NCBI GenBank assembly: GCA_963714255.1
Contig: CAVQNU010000019.1
Span: 48,202 to 112,201 of the forward strand
Reading direction: 5' to 3'
Length of the DNA stretch: 64,000 nucleotides
Source: Rhodovastum sp963714255
GTDB taxonomy: Bacteria; Pseudomonadota; Alphaproteobacteria; Acetobacterales; Acetobacteraceae
Shown one piece after another: positions 25,983 through 34,383 of this stretch. Each line of letters opens with the position of its first letter. Position 1 is the first letter of the stretch. Under the pieces are notes generated by a model. The model made no database searches. It was not told where the DNA came from and was given only the letters and a program-made list of their open reading frames with translations. The translations under genes and the position numbers were made by a program.

Positions 25983-26461
25983 TTCGGCGCCTCCGGCCCC
26001 TTCTGCTGGCTGGCGAGGTTGCTCACGCTGAAGATGAATTTGCCGAGCAACTGCTCCAGGCTGATCGCGGACTGGGTGATGGTCACCGTGCCGCCGGGGG
26101 CCAGCACCTTCTCGTCCCCGCCCGGCACCAGCGAGAGATATTTCCCGCCCAGCAGCCCGTCGCTGGTGATTTCCGCGCTGGTATCGCGCGGCAGCTTCAT
26201 GGTGGTCTGCACGGAAAAGACCAGATCGGCCTGAAAGGTCTGCGGGTCCACCCGGGCGGAGGTCACGCTGCCCACTTTCACCCCCGCCACCCGCACATCG
26301 GCCCCCACCGCCAGCCCGTCGATTCGGTCGAAGGCGGCATGCAGCGAATAGCCGCTCACTGGCGTGCGCCCGGTATTGGCCACCGCGTAGCCGAGGAATC
26401 CCATGGCCACCACCAGCACCACGGCGCCGGTCAGGGTTTCGGCCAGGCTGCGTTGCGCCAT
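25979..26461 (-). CDS. mlaD: Outer-membrane lipid asymmetry protein MlaD
   Basis: 160 residues: N-terminal membrane anchor (AETLTGAVVLVVAMGFLGYAVA), then the MCE domain with FDRIDGLAVGADVRVAGVKVGSV, TTMKLPRDTSAEITSDGLLGGKYLSLVPGG and ITQSAISLEQLLGKFIFSV. MlaD is the periplasmic lipid-binding hexamer of the MlaFEDB phospholipid transporter. The other mla genes are not adjacent. It begins 15 bases after the NDUFA12-type gene, in the order commonly seen in alphaproteobacteria. Confidence 0.92.
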   Translation of the reverse strand: MAQRSLAETLTGAVVLVVAMGFLGYAVANTGRTPVSGYSLHAAFDRIDGLAVGADVRVAGVKVGSVTSARVDPQTFQADLVFSVQTTMKLPRDTSAEITSDGLLGGKYLSLVPGGDEKVLAPGGTVTITQSAISLEQLLGKFIFSVSNLASQQKGPEAPK

Positions 26462-26476
26462 CGAACGCGGCTCCGC

Positions 26477-26833
26477 TCAGCTACCCGGCGTCCAGGATTC
26501 GTAATCGCCGGTGGCGCGTGCGCGCTTGCCGCCGGCGTAGTCATGCCCGGCCGGGCGATAGCTCAGCGGCGTTCCGGTGCGGTTCGGCTGGTGCGGCTTC
26601 TCCCAGGGGCGGCGGGCCTTCTCCTGCAATGGCGCCTCGGTGGTGTAGTGCAGCCAGGCGTGCCACTCCGGCGGCACGCGCGAGGCCTCGACCGGGCCGC
26701 GCCGGTACAGCACCCAGCGCCGCCGCCGACGGTCGGCTTGCTCGTGCCGCTCCTGGTAATAGACATTGCCACCGGCGTCGGTGCCGACGCGGGTGCCGTG
26801 CAGCCAGGTAAACAGCAGGGTGCCGATGCTCAT
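26477..26833 (-). CDS. NADH:ubiquinone oxidoreductase NDUFA12-like subunit
   Basis: 118 residues. TLLFTWLHGTRVGTDAGGNVYYQE, RRRRWVLYRRGPVEASRVPPEWHAWLHYT, and a final HDYAGGKRARATGDYESWTPG are the signature of this supernumerary complex I subunit shared by alphaproteobacteria and mitochondria. It is a peripheral matrix-side (cytoplasmic) protein. The ATG at 26833 gives the normal length; longer readings overlap the divergent gene. It supports the alphaproteobacterial assignment. Confidence 0.92.
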   Translation of the reverse strand: MSIGTLLFTWLHGTRVGTDAGGNVYYQERHEQADRRRRRWVLYRRGPVEASRVPPEWHAWLHYTTEAPLQEKARRPWEKPHQPNRTGTPLSYRPAGHDYAGGKRARATGDYESWTPGS

Positions 26834-26977
26834 GCGCACTGGTATAGGGCGATCACCGCGGTCGGTCCATGCCGTGTGGCGTGGCACGCGAAATTCACAG
26901 CATTCTGTGGCTCCAGGGCGCGCGACCCCCAAAATGCAGCTTCCGGACTCACCCTGCCAGGCACTACCATCGCACCC

Positions 26978-28480
26978 ATGAACATGCCCAAGCCCTGGCA
27001 GGGCGTGCGGATGCGCAAGGCCGCCGCCGCGCCCGATCCCGACCTGCCGGCGCGCCCGGTCACCCTGCCGGTCGGCTGGGACGACCGCGCCGCCGCCGCC
27101 CTGGTGGCACTGGCGCCGGGCGAGGGCCGCCTCTCGCTCGACACCGCCGCCGAGACCTGGATTCGCCGCCTCGCCGCCCGCGCCGCCGGTGCCGGCATCG
27201 AGGCGCCGCTGGGGCCGAGCCTGCACGCGCTGCTGCTGGCCCGGCGCGGCGCGCCGACCGCCCCGGTCTGGCGCAACGAGGCCGATCCGGGCGGGTTCGT
27301 GCTCAATCTGGCGGCGTTTCACGAACCCGGCCACGGCTTCGATCTGCCCGGCTTCATCGCCGCGGTGGACACCGCCGCGCTGGCGCTGACGCTGCACGCG
27401 CCCACGGCCGAGCGGATCGCCATCGGCATGGCCGATCTGGCCGGATTGCTGGCAGCCCTTGGCCTGCCCTACGACAGCGCCCTCGCCCGCGCGGTGGGCG
27501 GGGCGCTGGCCGCCCTGCTGCGCGGCCGTGCCGATGCCACCTCCGCCGCGCTCGCCGAGCGCCTGGGCAGCATCGCCCGGGCCGCGCGCGTCCCCGCCCC
27601 GGTGCCCGAGGCAACCCCGGTGCCGGGCCTGACCAGCGCTGCCCGCGCCGCCCTCGCGGCCGCGTCGGGCGCGGCCGGACTGCGCCATGTCGCCACCACC
27701 GCCATCACCGCCCCCGGTCCCGCCGAGGCGCTGCTGGGGGTGGAAACCGGCGGCCTCGCCCCGGCGTTCGCGCCCATCGACGATGCGGGCGGGCTGACCC
27801 GCACCGCGCAGGCCGCCCTGGTGGCGCGTGGCCTGACCGCCGAGGCAGCCCTGGCCGCGGCCCTTGCCGGCGAGACGCTGTTTCCCGCCGTCTCCCCGGC
27901 CGCGCACGCCGCCATGCACGCCGCCGCCGCGCCGTTCCTGCATGTGCTGCCCGCAAGGCAAGTGGCGGTGCCGGTGCCCGGACCGCGCCAGGCGCGGCGC
28001 GACCTGCCGGCGCGGCGCACCGGCTATACCCAGAAAGCAGCGATCGGCGGGCACAAACTGTACCTGCGCACCGGCGAATACGCCGACGGCCAGCTCGGCG
28101 AGATTTTCGTCGGCCTGCACAAGGAAGGCACGGCCTTCCGCGGCCTGATGGACAGTTTCGCCATCGCCGTCAGCCTCGGCCTGCAGCACGGCGTGCCGCT
28201 GGCCGAATTCGTCGAGGCCTTCACCTTCACCCGCTTCGGTCCGGCCGGCGCGGTGGAAGGCGATCCGGCAGTGGCGCGCGCCACCAGCCTGCTGGACTAT
28301 ATGTTCCGCAACCTCGCGGCCAATTATCTGGGCGGCACCCATCTCCCGGAGGCCGAGGAGGAGGAGATGGAGACGCTCGGCGCCGGCGGGTGCGAACGAG
28401 CGCCCTTGCTGCCGCTCGACCTGCCGCAGGACGACGGCCCCCGCATCCGCCGCCGCGCCCTGCGCGTGGTCGGCACGTAG
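26978..28480 (+). CDS. NrdJ C-terminal-like protein without a reductase core
   Basis: 500 residues. Residues about 345-425 closely resemble the C-terminal part of adenosylcobalamin-dependent ribonucleotide reductase: GYTQKAAIGGHKLYLRTGEY, LGEIFVGLHKEGTAFRGLMDSFAIA, GLQHGVPLAEFVEAFTFTRF, then LDYMFRNLAANYLGG. The N-terminal 340 residues are Ala-rich and show only one other related piece (FVLNLAAFHEPGHGFDLPGF). I see no 10-stranded barrel motifs or catalytic cysteine loop of a full reductase. The function is therefore unclear; a regulatory or degenerate paralog is possible. ridA follows 13 bases later. Confidence 0.75.
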   Translation: MNMPKPWQGVRMRKAAAAPDPDLPARPVTLPVGWDDRAAAALVALAPGEGRLSLDTAAETWIRRLAARAAGAGIEAPLGPSLHALLLARRGAPTAPVWRNEADPGGFVLNLAAFHEPGHGFDLPGFIAAVDTAALALTLHAPTAERIAIGMADLAGLLAALGLPYDSALARAVGGALAALLRGRADATSAALAERLGSIARAARVPAPVPEATPVPGLTSAARAALAAASGAAGLRHVATTAITAPGPAEALLGVETGGLAPAFAPIDDAGGLTRTAQAALVARGLTAEAALAAALAGETLFPAVSPAAHAAMHAAAAPFLHVLPARQVAVPVPGPRQARRDLPARRTGYTQKAAIGGHKLYLRTGEYADGQLGEIFVGLHKEGTAFRGLMDSFAIAVSLGLQHGVPLAEFVEAFTFTRFGPAGAVEGDPAVARATSLLDYMFRNLAANYLGGTHLPEAEEEEMETLGAGGCERAPLLPLDLPQDDGPRIRRRALRVVGT

Positions 28481-28493
28481 AAGGAACAGAAAC

Positions 28494-28961
28494 ATGGCCG
28501 GCGAGACCGAAAAAAAACTGCGCGAACTCGGCATCACCCTGCCCACCCCGATGGCGCCGATCGCCAACTACGTGCCTTTCGTGCGCAGCGGCGATCTGGT
28601 GTTCGTCAGTGGCCAGGTGCCGGCGGTGGATGGCAAGATCGCCGTCACCGGTAAGATCGGCGACGGGCTGAGCATCGAGCAGGGTCAGCACGCCGCACGC
28701 TTATGCTTCATCAATATCCTGGTGCATCTCAAAATCGCCGCCGGCGGTGACCTCGACCTGGTCCAGCAGGTGGTGCGGCTCGGTGGCTTCATCGCCGCCC
28801 CCGCCGGCTTCACCCAGCATGCCCAGGTGATGAACGGCGCCTCCGATCTCGCCGTCGCGGTGTTCGGGGCGGCCGGGCGGCATGCCCGCACCACCATCGG
28901 CGTGCCCTCCCTGCCGGCCGACGCGGCGGTGGAAGTGGACGGCATCTTCCGCATTGCCTGA
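28494..28961 (+). CDS. RidA/YjgF-family protein
   Basis: 155 residues. Motifs are FVRSGDLVFVSGQVPAVDGKI, LSIEQGQHAARLCFINILVHLK, AAPAGFTQHAQVMNGASDL and GRHARTTIGVPSLPADAAVEVDGIF. The final arginine of the ARTTIGV stretch is the usual iminopropionate-binding residue, so enamine/imine deaminase activity is plausible. This longer YjgF-like subgroup is common in alphaproteobacteria. Confidence 0.9.
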   Translation: MAGETEKKLRELGITLPTPMAPIANYVPFVRSGDLVFVSGQVPAVDGKIAVTGKIGDGLSIEQGQHAARLCFINILVHLKIAAGGDLDLVQQVVRLGGFIAAPAGFTQHAQVMNGASDLAVAVFGAAGRHARTTIGVPSLPADAAVEVDGIFRIA

Positions 28962-28988
28962 CGATCTCCCGCCCCCACCTTGGGGTTC

Positions 28989-30140
28989 ATGCCGGACGGA
29001 TCGCCCTCGCTGACGCTTGCTCTGCACCATGACATCGGCGCGATGTCCGCCGCCGAGTGGGATGAATGCGCCGGTGCGGGCAATCCGTTCGTGTCGTATG
29101 GGTTTCTGTCGGCGGTGGAAGACAGCGGCTCGGCCACCGGCGCCACCGGCTGGCTGCCGCAGCACGCGGCGTTGCGCGATGGCGCGGGCAGGCTGGTTGC
29201 GGTCGCGCCGATGTATGCGAAGTCGCATAGTTATGGCGAATACGTATTCGACCATGGCTGGGCGCACGCCCTCGAACGCATCGGCGGCCGGTATTATCCG
29301 AAGCTGCAGGTGGCCAGCCCCTTCAGCCCGGTGCCGGGACCGCGCCTGCTGGCCCGCGGCGCGGCCAAGCAGGCGCTGGCCGGCGGGCTGGTGCAGGCCT
29401 GCAAGGCGCTCGGCTTCTCCTCGGTGCACACCACGTTCTGCACCGAGGAGGATTGGCACGCCTGCGCCGCCGCCGGCTGGCTGCAGCGCCTGGGCACGCA
29501 ATACCACTGGGAAAACGCCGGTTACGCCGATTTCGACGCTTTCCTGGCCGCCCTGAACGCGCGCAAACGCAAGAGCATCCGGCGCGAGCGGCGCGAGGCA
29601 CAGAATTGCGGCCTGGAATTCGTGACCTTGCGCGGCGGCGATATCGGCCGGCGCGAGTGGGATGCGTTTTATCAGTTCTACACCTCGACCGTGGACCGCA
29701 AATGGGGCTCGGCTTATCTTACGCGCCGTTTTTTTTCCCTGCTGGGCGAGCGGCTGGGCGATGCGGTGGTGCTGATGCTGGCGCGCTCGCCGCGCCAGTT
29801 TGTGGCCGGGGCGCTGAACCTGCTGGGCAACGAAGCGCTGTACGGCCGCAACTGGGGCTGCCTGGGCGAGTATCCGTTCCTGCATTTCGAGCTGTGCTAT
29901 TACCGCGCCATCGACTTCGCCATCGCCCATGGCCTGCCGCGGGTCGAGGCCGGGGCGCAGGGCGAGCACAAAATCCAGCGCGGCTATTTGCCCCGGCCAA
30001 CCTGGTCGGCGCACTGGATCGCCCATCCGGGGCTGCGCCGCGGGGTGGCCGAATTTCTCGACCACGAACGGGCGGAAAAACAGGCGGAGATGACCGAACT
30101 GGCCACGCTCTCGCCGTTCCGCCGCGAGGGCGAGAGCTAG
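28989..30140 (+). CDS. DUF482/GNAT-like (peptidogalycan-type) protein
   Basis: About 383 residues. NPFVSYGFLSAVEDSGSA, PMYAKSHSYGEYVFDHGWAHALERIGGRYYPKLQVASPF, LNARKRKSIRRERREA and YGRNWGCLGEYPFLHFELCYYRAI are hallmarks of the FemAB-like DUF482 family, which has two acyltransferase-like folds and no settled function. I use the ATG at 28989; a TTG three codons earlier is also possible. No signal peptide. Confidence 0.88.
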   Translation: MPDGSPSLTLALHHDIGAMSAAEWDECAGAGNPFVSYGFLSAVEDSGSATGATGWLPQHAALRDGAGRLVAVAPMYAKSHSYGEYVFDHGWAHALERIGGRYYPKLQVASPFSPVPGPRLLARGAAKQALAGGLVQACKALGFSSVHTTFCTEEDWHACAAAGWLQRLGTQYHWENAGYADFDAFLAALNARKRKSIRRERREAQNCGLEFVTLRGGDIGRREWDAFYQFYTSTVDRKWGSAYLTRRFFSLLGERLGDAVVLMLARSPRQFVAGALNLLGNEALYGRNWGCLGEYPFLHFELCYYRAIDFAIAHGLPRVEAGAQGEHKIQRGYLPRPTWSAHWIAHPGLRRGVAEFLDHERAEKQAEMTELATLSPFRREGES

Positions 30141-30150
30141 GCGCGCCGGC

Positions 30151-31035
30151 ATGACCTGGGCGCTGGCGCAGCTGGCGCTGTCGATGATGCTGACCGGGGT
30201 CAATGTGGTGGCCGGAAAAGTGCTGGCGCAGGCGCTGCCGGTGCCGGTGGTGCTGTTCCTGCGGTGCGGGCTGGCCATTGTGGTGCTGGCGCCGTTCGCT
30301 TTGCATCGGCTGCCCGGGCGCATGCTGGCGCTGAACCTGCTGATCCAGGCGGCGATCGGCACGGTGGGCTATAATTGCTTTCTTCTCGCCGGGCTGCGGC
30401 GCACCGGGGCGCTCGAAGCGGGTTTTGTCCTTGCGACTATTCCCGCCGTCATGGCGATCGGTGCCGCGCTGGTGTTTCGCGAGCGCCTGTCGCCGCGGCG
30501 TTGGGCGTCGGTGGCGCTTGCCTCGTTCGGCATGATGGCGCTGGCGGCACGGGGGAACGCCAGCAGCGGCACATTGGCGGGCGATGCCCTGGTGTTCGCG
30601 GCGGTGTGCAGCGAGGCCGGCTTCATGCTGCTGGCCAAGCACAGCGCCGGACGCCTGGGGCTGTTCGCCGGGGCGTTCTGGATGCAGGTGTTTTCTTTTG
30701 CTCTCCTTGCCCCCTGGGCGGTGGCGGAGTGGCCCGGCGCTTTGCCCTCCGTGCCGATCATCGGCCTGCTGGTATTCCACAGCCTGACCGCCAGCGTGCT
30801 TTGCCTGATTCTCTGGTACGGCGGCATGCGCCGGGCGCCGGCGCATGTCGCGGGGGTGTTCACCATTCTGCTGCCGGCGACCGCGGCGGCCACCGCCGTG
30901 CTGGCGCTCGGCGAGCGCTTGAATTTTGCCCTGGCGATTGGTTTCGCCCTGATGGGCGTTTCCATTCTGTTGGCGACATGGCCGCAGCGCAAGACAGGCG
31001 TGGCCCCGCCAAGGCCGGCAACGTCCCGGTGCTGA
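30151..31035 (+). CDS. EamA/DMT-family transporter
   Basis: 294 residues with about ten hydrophobic helices and two EamA repeats: the first covers residues about 5-135 (FLRCGLAIVVLAPFALH, RTGALEAGFVLATIPAVMAIGAALVFRERLSP), the second about 150-285 (TASVLCLILWYGGMRRAP, FTILLPATAAATAVLALGERL). Probable inner-membrane exporter of small metabolites; substrate unknown. Starts ten bases after the DUF482 gene. Confidence 0.88.
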   Translation: MTWALAQLALSMMLTGVNVVAGKVLAQALPVPVVLFLRCGLAIVVLAPFALHRLPGRMLALNLLIQAAIGTVGYNCFLLAGLRRTGALEAGFVLATIPAVMAIGAALVFRERLSPRRWASVALASFGMMALAARGNASSGTLAGDALVFAAVCSEAGFMLLAKHSAGRLGLFAGAFWMQVFSFALLAPWAVAEWPGALPSVPIIGLLVFHSLTASVLCLILWYGGMRRAPAHVAGVFTILLPATAAATAVLALGERLNFALAIGFALMGVSILLATWPQRKTGVAPPRPATSRC

Positions 31036-31093
31036 GGCCGCGGCGAAAGAGGTCGCAAGGCCGGAACATACCCAGCCCCGGAAACCCCGGCCC

Positions 31094-32332
31094 TCAGGCC
31101 ATCAGCGCCCCCATGGCCTGCTGCATGAACAGCCGTTTCAGCGGCGGAATTCGGTGCACCGCGGCGATCCCGACATCGCGCGCCAGGCGGACCGGCGGGC
31201 AATCGTTGCTGAACAAGCGGTCAAGCGCGTCGGTTGCCGCCAGCATGAGCATGTTGTCCGGCCGCCTTGCGGCCTGGTAGCGGCGCAGCAGACGCTCGGA
31301 CCCGGGGTCCTCGCCGCGTTCGAGCGCATCGAGCACGGAATCGCCGAGGACAGAAATGTCGCGGAAGCCCAGGTTCAGCCCCTGCCCGGCGATCGGGTGC
31401 ACCCCGTGCGCCGCATCCCCGGCCAAGGCCAGCCGCGTGGCGATGTAGCGGTGCGTGATCATGGCCGACAGGGGAAAACTCCAGCGCCGGCCGAGCAGGC
31501 AAATCGCGCCCAGATGATCGCCCAGGCGGCGCGCCGCCTCGCGGATGAAGGCGGCCTCGTCCAACGCCATCACACGCGCGGCCATCGCCGCGCGCTCGGT
31601 CCAGACGATGGCGGAAACGTTCTCGGCCGCCTCGTTCGCCGCCATGGGCAATTGCGCGAAGGGGCCGGCGGGCAGGAAATGTTCAAGCGCGCTGCCATGG
31701 TGCGGGCGCGCATGGGCGATGGCGAAAACGATGCCGTTCTGCCCATACGGCAGGCGGGTGACCGGAATGCCGGCCTGCGCGCGCAGCGGCGAGGCGCGGC
31801 CCTCGGCGGCCACCACCAGGCGGCAAGCGAGCGTCGGCCCGCCGGCGATGTGCACCAGCGCGCCCTCGTCGTGCCGTTCGACCCGCGCCGCCGCGGGGGC
31901 GAACACTGATATGGCGGGCAATGCATGCAGGCGGGCGTTGATTGCCACCCGCAGGCTGCGCGCCTCCACCATCCAGCCGAAGGCGCCGCCCGGGGCGTCC
32001 GCGTCGGCGGCGGTCGCCACGTCGCGGCTGTCGAAATGCAGGAACAGCTTGGAGGCCGGGCGGCCCAGTCTGCCGTCGGTGACGCGGATGTCGAGGATCG
32101 GGCCGGGCTTGAAGGGCAGCCGGTGCCACAGCCCGGCCTGTTCGAGCACGCGGCGCGGGCCGGAGGCGATGGCATAGGCGCGGCCGTCGAAATCCGGATG
32201 CTCCATCGGCGGCAGGGCGGCGCGGTCGATGATGGCGGTGCGTACGCCCGCCTCGCCCAGCCGGCAGGCGAGCGCGCCGCCGACGGGGCCTGCCCCCACG
32301 ATGCAGATATCGACCTGGCGGGTTTCGGTCAT
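31094..32332 (-). CDS. UbiH/UbiF-family FAD-dependent hydroxylase
   Basis: 412 residues. The FAD dinucleotide fold is ICIVGAGPVGGALACRLGEAG, with the NADPH/FAD DG-type region at VVAAEGRASPLR and LALAGDAAHGVHPIAGQGLNLGFRD as the second FAD motif. This is a ring hydroxylase of ubiquinone biosynthesis; the exact position (UbiH, UbiF or UbiL) cannot be decided. The start at 32332 has an AGGAGG site. Divergent from glnK. Confidence 0.9.
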   Translation of the reverse strand: MTETRQVDICIVGAGPVGGALACRLGEAGVRTAIIDRAALPPMEHPDFDGRAYAIASGPRRVLEQAGLWHRLPFKPGPILDIRVTDGRLGRPASKLFLHFDSRDVATAADADAPGGAFGWMVEARSLRVAINARLHALPAISVFAPAAARVERHDEGALVHIAGGPTLACRLVVAAEGRASPLRAQAGIPVTRLPYGQNGIVFAIAHARPHHGSALEHFLPAGPFAQLPMAANEAAENVSAIVWTERAAMAARVMALDEAAFIREAARRLGDHLGAICLLGRRWSFPLSAMITHRYIATRLALAGDAAHGVHPIAGQGLNLGFRDISVLGDSVLDALERGEDPGSERLLRRYQAARRPDNMLMLAATDALDRLFSNDCPPVRLARDVGIAAVHRIPPLKRLFMQQAMGALMA

Positions 32333-32478
32333 CTGGCCTCCTGCAGGCGCGTCTGTGGCGTTGCTCGCCCGGCGTCCGGCACCGGCAAAAGGAGGCGTTC
32401 CTGCGCGCGAATGCAAGACTCTGCCTGCGGATTGGGCAGACCCGCGGCGCGGGCGGACGAATCGCGGGCGGAATTGGA

Positions 32479-32493
32479 CGGCACGATTCTTGA
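32479..32493 (+). promoter_or_regulatory. Sigma-54 (-24/-12) promoter of glnK-amtB
   Basis: CGGCACGATTCTTGA matches the TGGCACG-N4-TTGC consensus closely: GG at -24 and TTG at -12, with A instead of C as the final base. Transcription would start near 32505, 28 bases before glnK. NtrC-activated glnK-amtB promoters are the rule in proteobacteria. I saw no convincing NtrC box upstream. Confidence 0.7.
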
Positions 32494-32532
32494 TTGGGGC
32501 GGCCGTCACAGGTAACCGGAGCAGGCTGCGAC

Positions 32533-32871
32533 ATGAAGCTGATCATAGCCATCATCAAGCCATTCAAGCTCGACGACGTGCGCGAGGCGCTGACGCCGTT
32601 GGGCGTGCAGGGACTGACCGTGTCCGAGGTGAAGGGCTTCGGCCGTCAGAAGGGCCAGACCGAAATATACCGCGGCGCCGAATACCACGTGAACTTCCTG
32701 CCCAAGGTGAAGATCGAAGTGGTGGTGGCCGACGACCTGGCCGATCAGGTCATCGAGACGATCGTCGGCTCGGCCCATACCGGCAAGATCGGCGACGGCA
32801 AGATATTCGTCCTCGATGTCGACCGTGCGGTGCGCATCCGCACCGGCGAGACCGACTCCGACGCGCTCTGA
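32533..32871 (+). CDS. glnK: Nitrogen regulatory protein P-II
   Basis: 112 residues. MKLIIAIIKPFKLDDVREAL, the T-loop with GQTEIYRGAEY (uridylylated Y51), VEVVVADD-like strand, and TGKIGDGKIFVLDVDRAVRIRTGE are textbook PII. As the gene is directly upstream of amtB behind a sigma-54-type promoter, I call it glnK rather than glnB. In diazotrophs PII proteins interact with AmtB and with DraT/DraG, both also encoded in this window. Confidence 0.94.
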   Translation: MKLIIAIIKPFKLDDVREALTPLGVQGLTVSEVKGFGRQKGQTEIYRGAEYHVNFLPKVKIEVVVADDLADQVIETIVGSAHTGKIGDGKIFVLDVDRAVRIRTGETDSDAL

Positions 32872-32901
32872 ACGCACTGCACGAAAAGGGATTCGACCCG
32901 C

Positions 32902-34239
32902 ATGAATACGCTGTCGCGCCGCGCCTGCTGGGCGCTTCCGTTGCTGTTGTGTAGTTTTCCCGCCTTCGCCGATGATGCGCCGAAGGTGGATTCCGGCGAC
33001 ACCGCCTGGATGCTGGCCAGCACCGGCCTGGTGCTGCTGATGACCATTCCCGGCCTGGCGCTGTTCTACGCCGGCATGGTGCGCAAGAAAAACGTGCTGG
33101 CCACCATGATGCAGTCGTTCATCATCACCTGCCTGGTTACGGTGGTGTGGATGGTGGCGGGCTACAGCATCGCCTTTACCGGCGGCAACGCCTATTTCGG
33201 CGACTTCTCCCGCATCATGCTGAGCGGCATCGCCGACAAATGGGACCAGGCCTTCGTGCTGGCGCCCGGCACCGATGTCGCGGTCACGAACACGATTCCC
33301 GAAACCGTGTTCATGATGTTCCAGATGACCTTCGCGATCATCACCCCGGCGCTGATCGCCGGCGCCTTCGCGGACCGCATGAAGTTCTCGGCGTTGTGCG
33401 TGTTCATCGTGCTGTGGTCGCTGTTCGTCTATTCGCCGATTGCGCACTGGGTGTGGGCGCCGACCGGCTGGCTGAACGCGCTGGGCGCGGCCGACTTCGC
33501 CGGCGGCACGGTGGTGCATATCAATGCGGGTGTGGCCGGGCTGGTCTGCGCGCTGGTGCTGGGCAAGCGGCTCGGCTACGGCACCGACAACATGGCGCCG
33601 TACAACGTGGGTTACGCGGTGATCGGCGCCTCGCTGCTGTGGGTGGGCTGGTTCGGCTTCAACGCGGGCTCGGCGACGGCGGCCGGCGGGCGCGCCGGCA
33701 TGGCGATGGCGGTCACACAGATCGCCACCGCCGCCGCGGCACTGGCCTGGGCGGCCGCCGAATGGCTGGATAAGGGCAAGCCCTCCGTGCTCGGCGCGGT
33801 GTCCGGGGCGGTTGCGGGGCTGGTGGCCATCACCCCGGCCTCGGGCTTCGTGCTGCCCGGCGGCTCGTTGGTAATCGGCGTCGCGGCCGGCCTGCTGTGC
33901 TACTGGGCATCGACCTGGATCAAGCATCTGCTCGGCTATGATGACAGCCTGGACGCATTCGGCGTGCACGGCATCGGTGGCATCGTCGGCGCCCTGTTGA
34001 CCGGCGTGTATGCGTACGGGCCGCTGACCGCCGACAAGGACCATCCCAACGGCATTTATATTGGCGGGCTGGAGCAGCTTGGGCACCAGGCGGTCGCGGT
34101 GGCGGCCACCATTACGTACACAGCGGTGGCGACCCTGGTGATCCTGCTGGTGGTGGGCCTTGCGCTCGGCCTGCGGGTGAATACCGAGGAGGAGCGCGAG
34201 GGGCTCGACATCGCGCTGCACGGCGAAAGCCTCGGCTAG
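32902..34239 (+). CDS. amtB: Ammonium transporter
   Basis: 445 residues. A signal-like N-terminus (LLLCSFPAFA) precedes eleven membrane helices. Amt motifs are DTAWMLASTGLVLLMTIPGLALFYAGMVRKKNVL, FAFADRMKFSAL-like stretch, HINAGVAGLVCALVLG, WVGWFGFNAGSA and DAFGVHGIGGIVGALLTG, with the twin pore histidines in HINAG and GVHG. It takes up ammonium and, through GlnK, signals nitrogen status. 30 bases after glnK; a strong terminator follows. Confidence 0.95.
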   Translation: MNTLSRRACWALPLLLCSFPAFADDAPKVDSGDTAWMLASTGLVLLMTIPGLALFYAGMVRKKNVLATMMQSFIITCLVTVVWMVAGYSIAFTGGNAYFGDFSRIMLSGIADKWDQAFVLAPGTDVAVTNTIPETVFMMFQMTFAIITPALIAGAFADRMKFSALCVFIVLWSLFVYSPIAHWVWAPTGWLNALGAADFAGGTVVHINAGVAGLVCALVLGKRLGYGTDNMAPYNVGYAVIGASLLWVGWFGFNAGSATAAGGRAGMAMAVTQIATAAAALAWAAAEWLDKGKPSVLGAVSGAVAGLVAITPASGFVLPGGSLVIGVAAGLLCYWASTWIKHLLGYDDSLDAFGVHGIGGIVGALLTGVYAYGPLTADKDHPNGIYIGGLEQLGHQAVAVAATITYTAVATLVILLVVGLALGLRVNTEEEREGLDIALHGESLG

Positions 34240-34260
34240 AATCCCCTTTTGCGACCAGAC

Positions 34261-34303
34261 AAAGCCCTCTCCCGCGGCACGGGGGAGGGCTTTCTTTTTT
34301 CCG
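34261..34303 (+). terminator. Rho-independent terminator after amtB
   Basis: AAAGCCCTCTCCCG pairs with CGGGGGAGGGCTTT around a short loop and is followed by CTTTTTTCC. It is the clearest intrinsic terminator of the window. Confidence 0.9.
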
Positions 34304-34383
34304 CCTTGCGCTTCTGCGCCCGGCCGGTTGTGCGGTATGGTTGCCATGCCGCGGCGGGGTCGCCGCGAAGCGGGGGTTGATGC

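Noticed and set aside
26477..28567. Long minus-strand frame opposite the NrdJ-like gene
   Set aside because: Low-complexity Gly/Arg/Gln sequence, antisense to a gene with a clear family match; only its 3' end (NDUFA12-like) is real.
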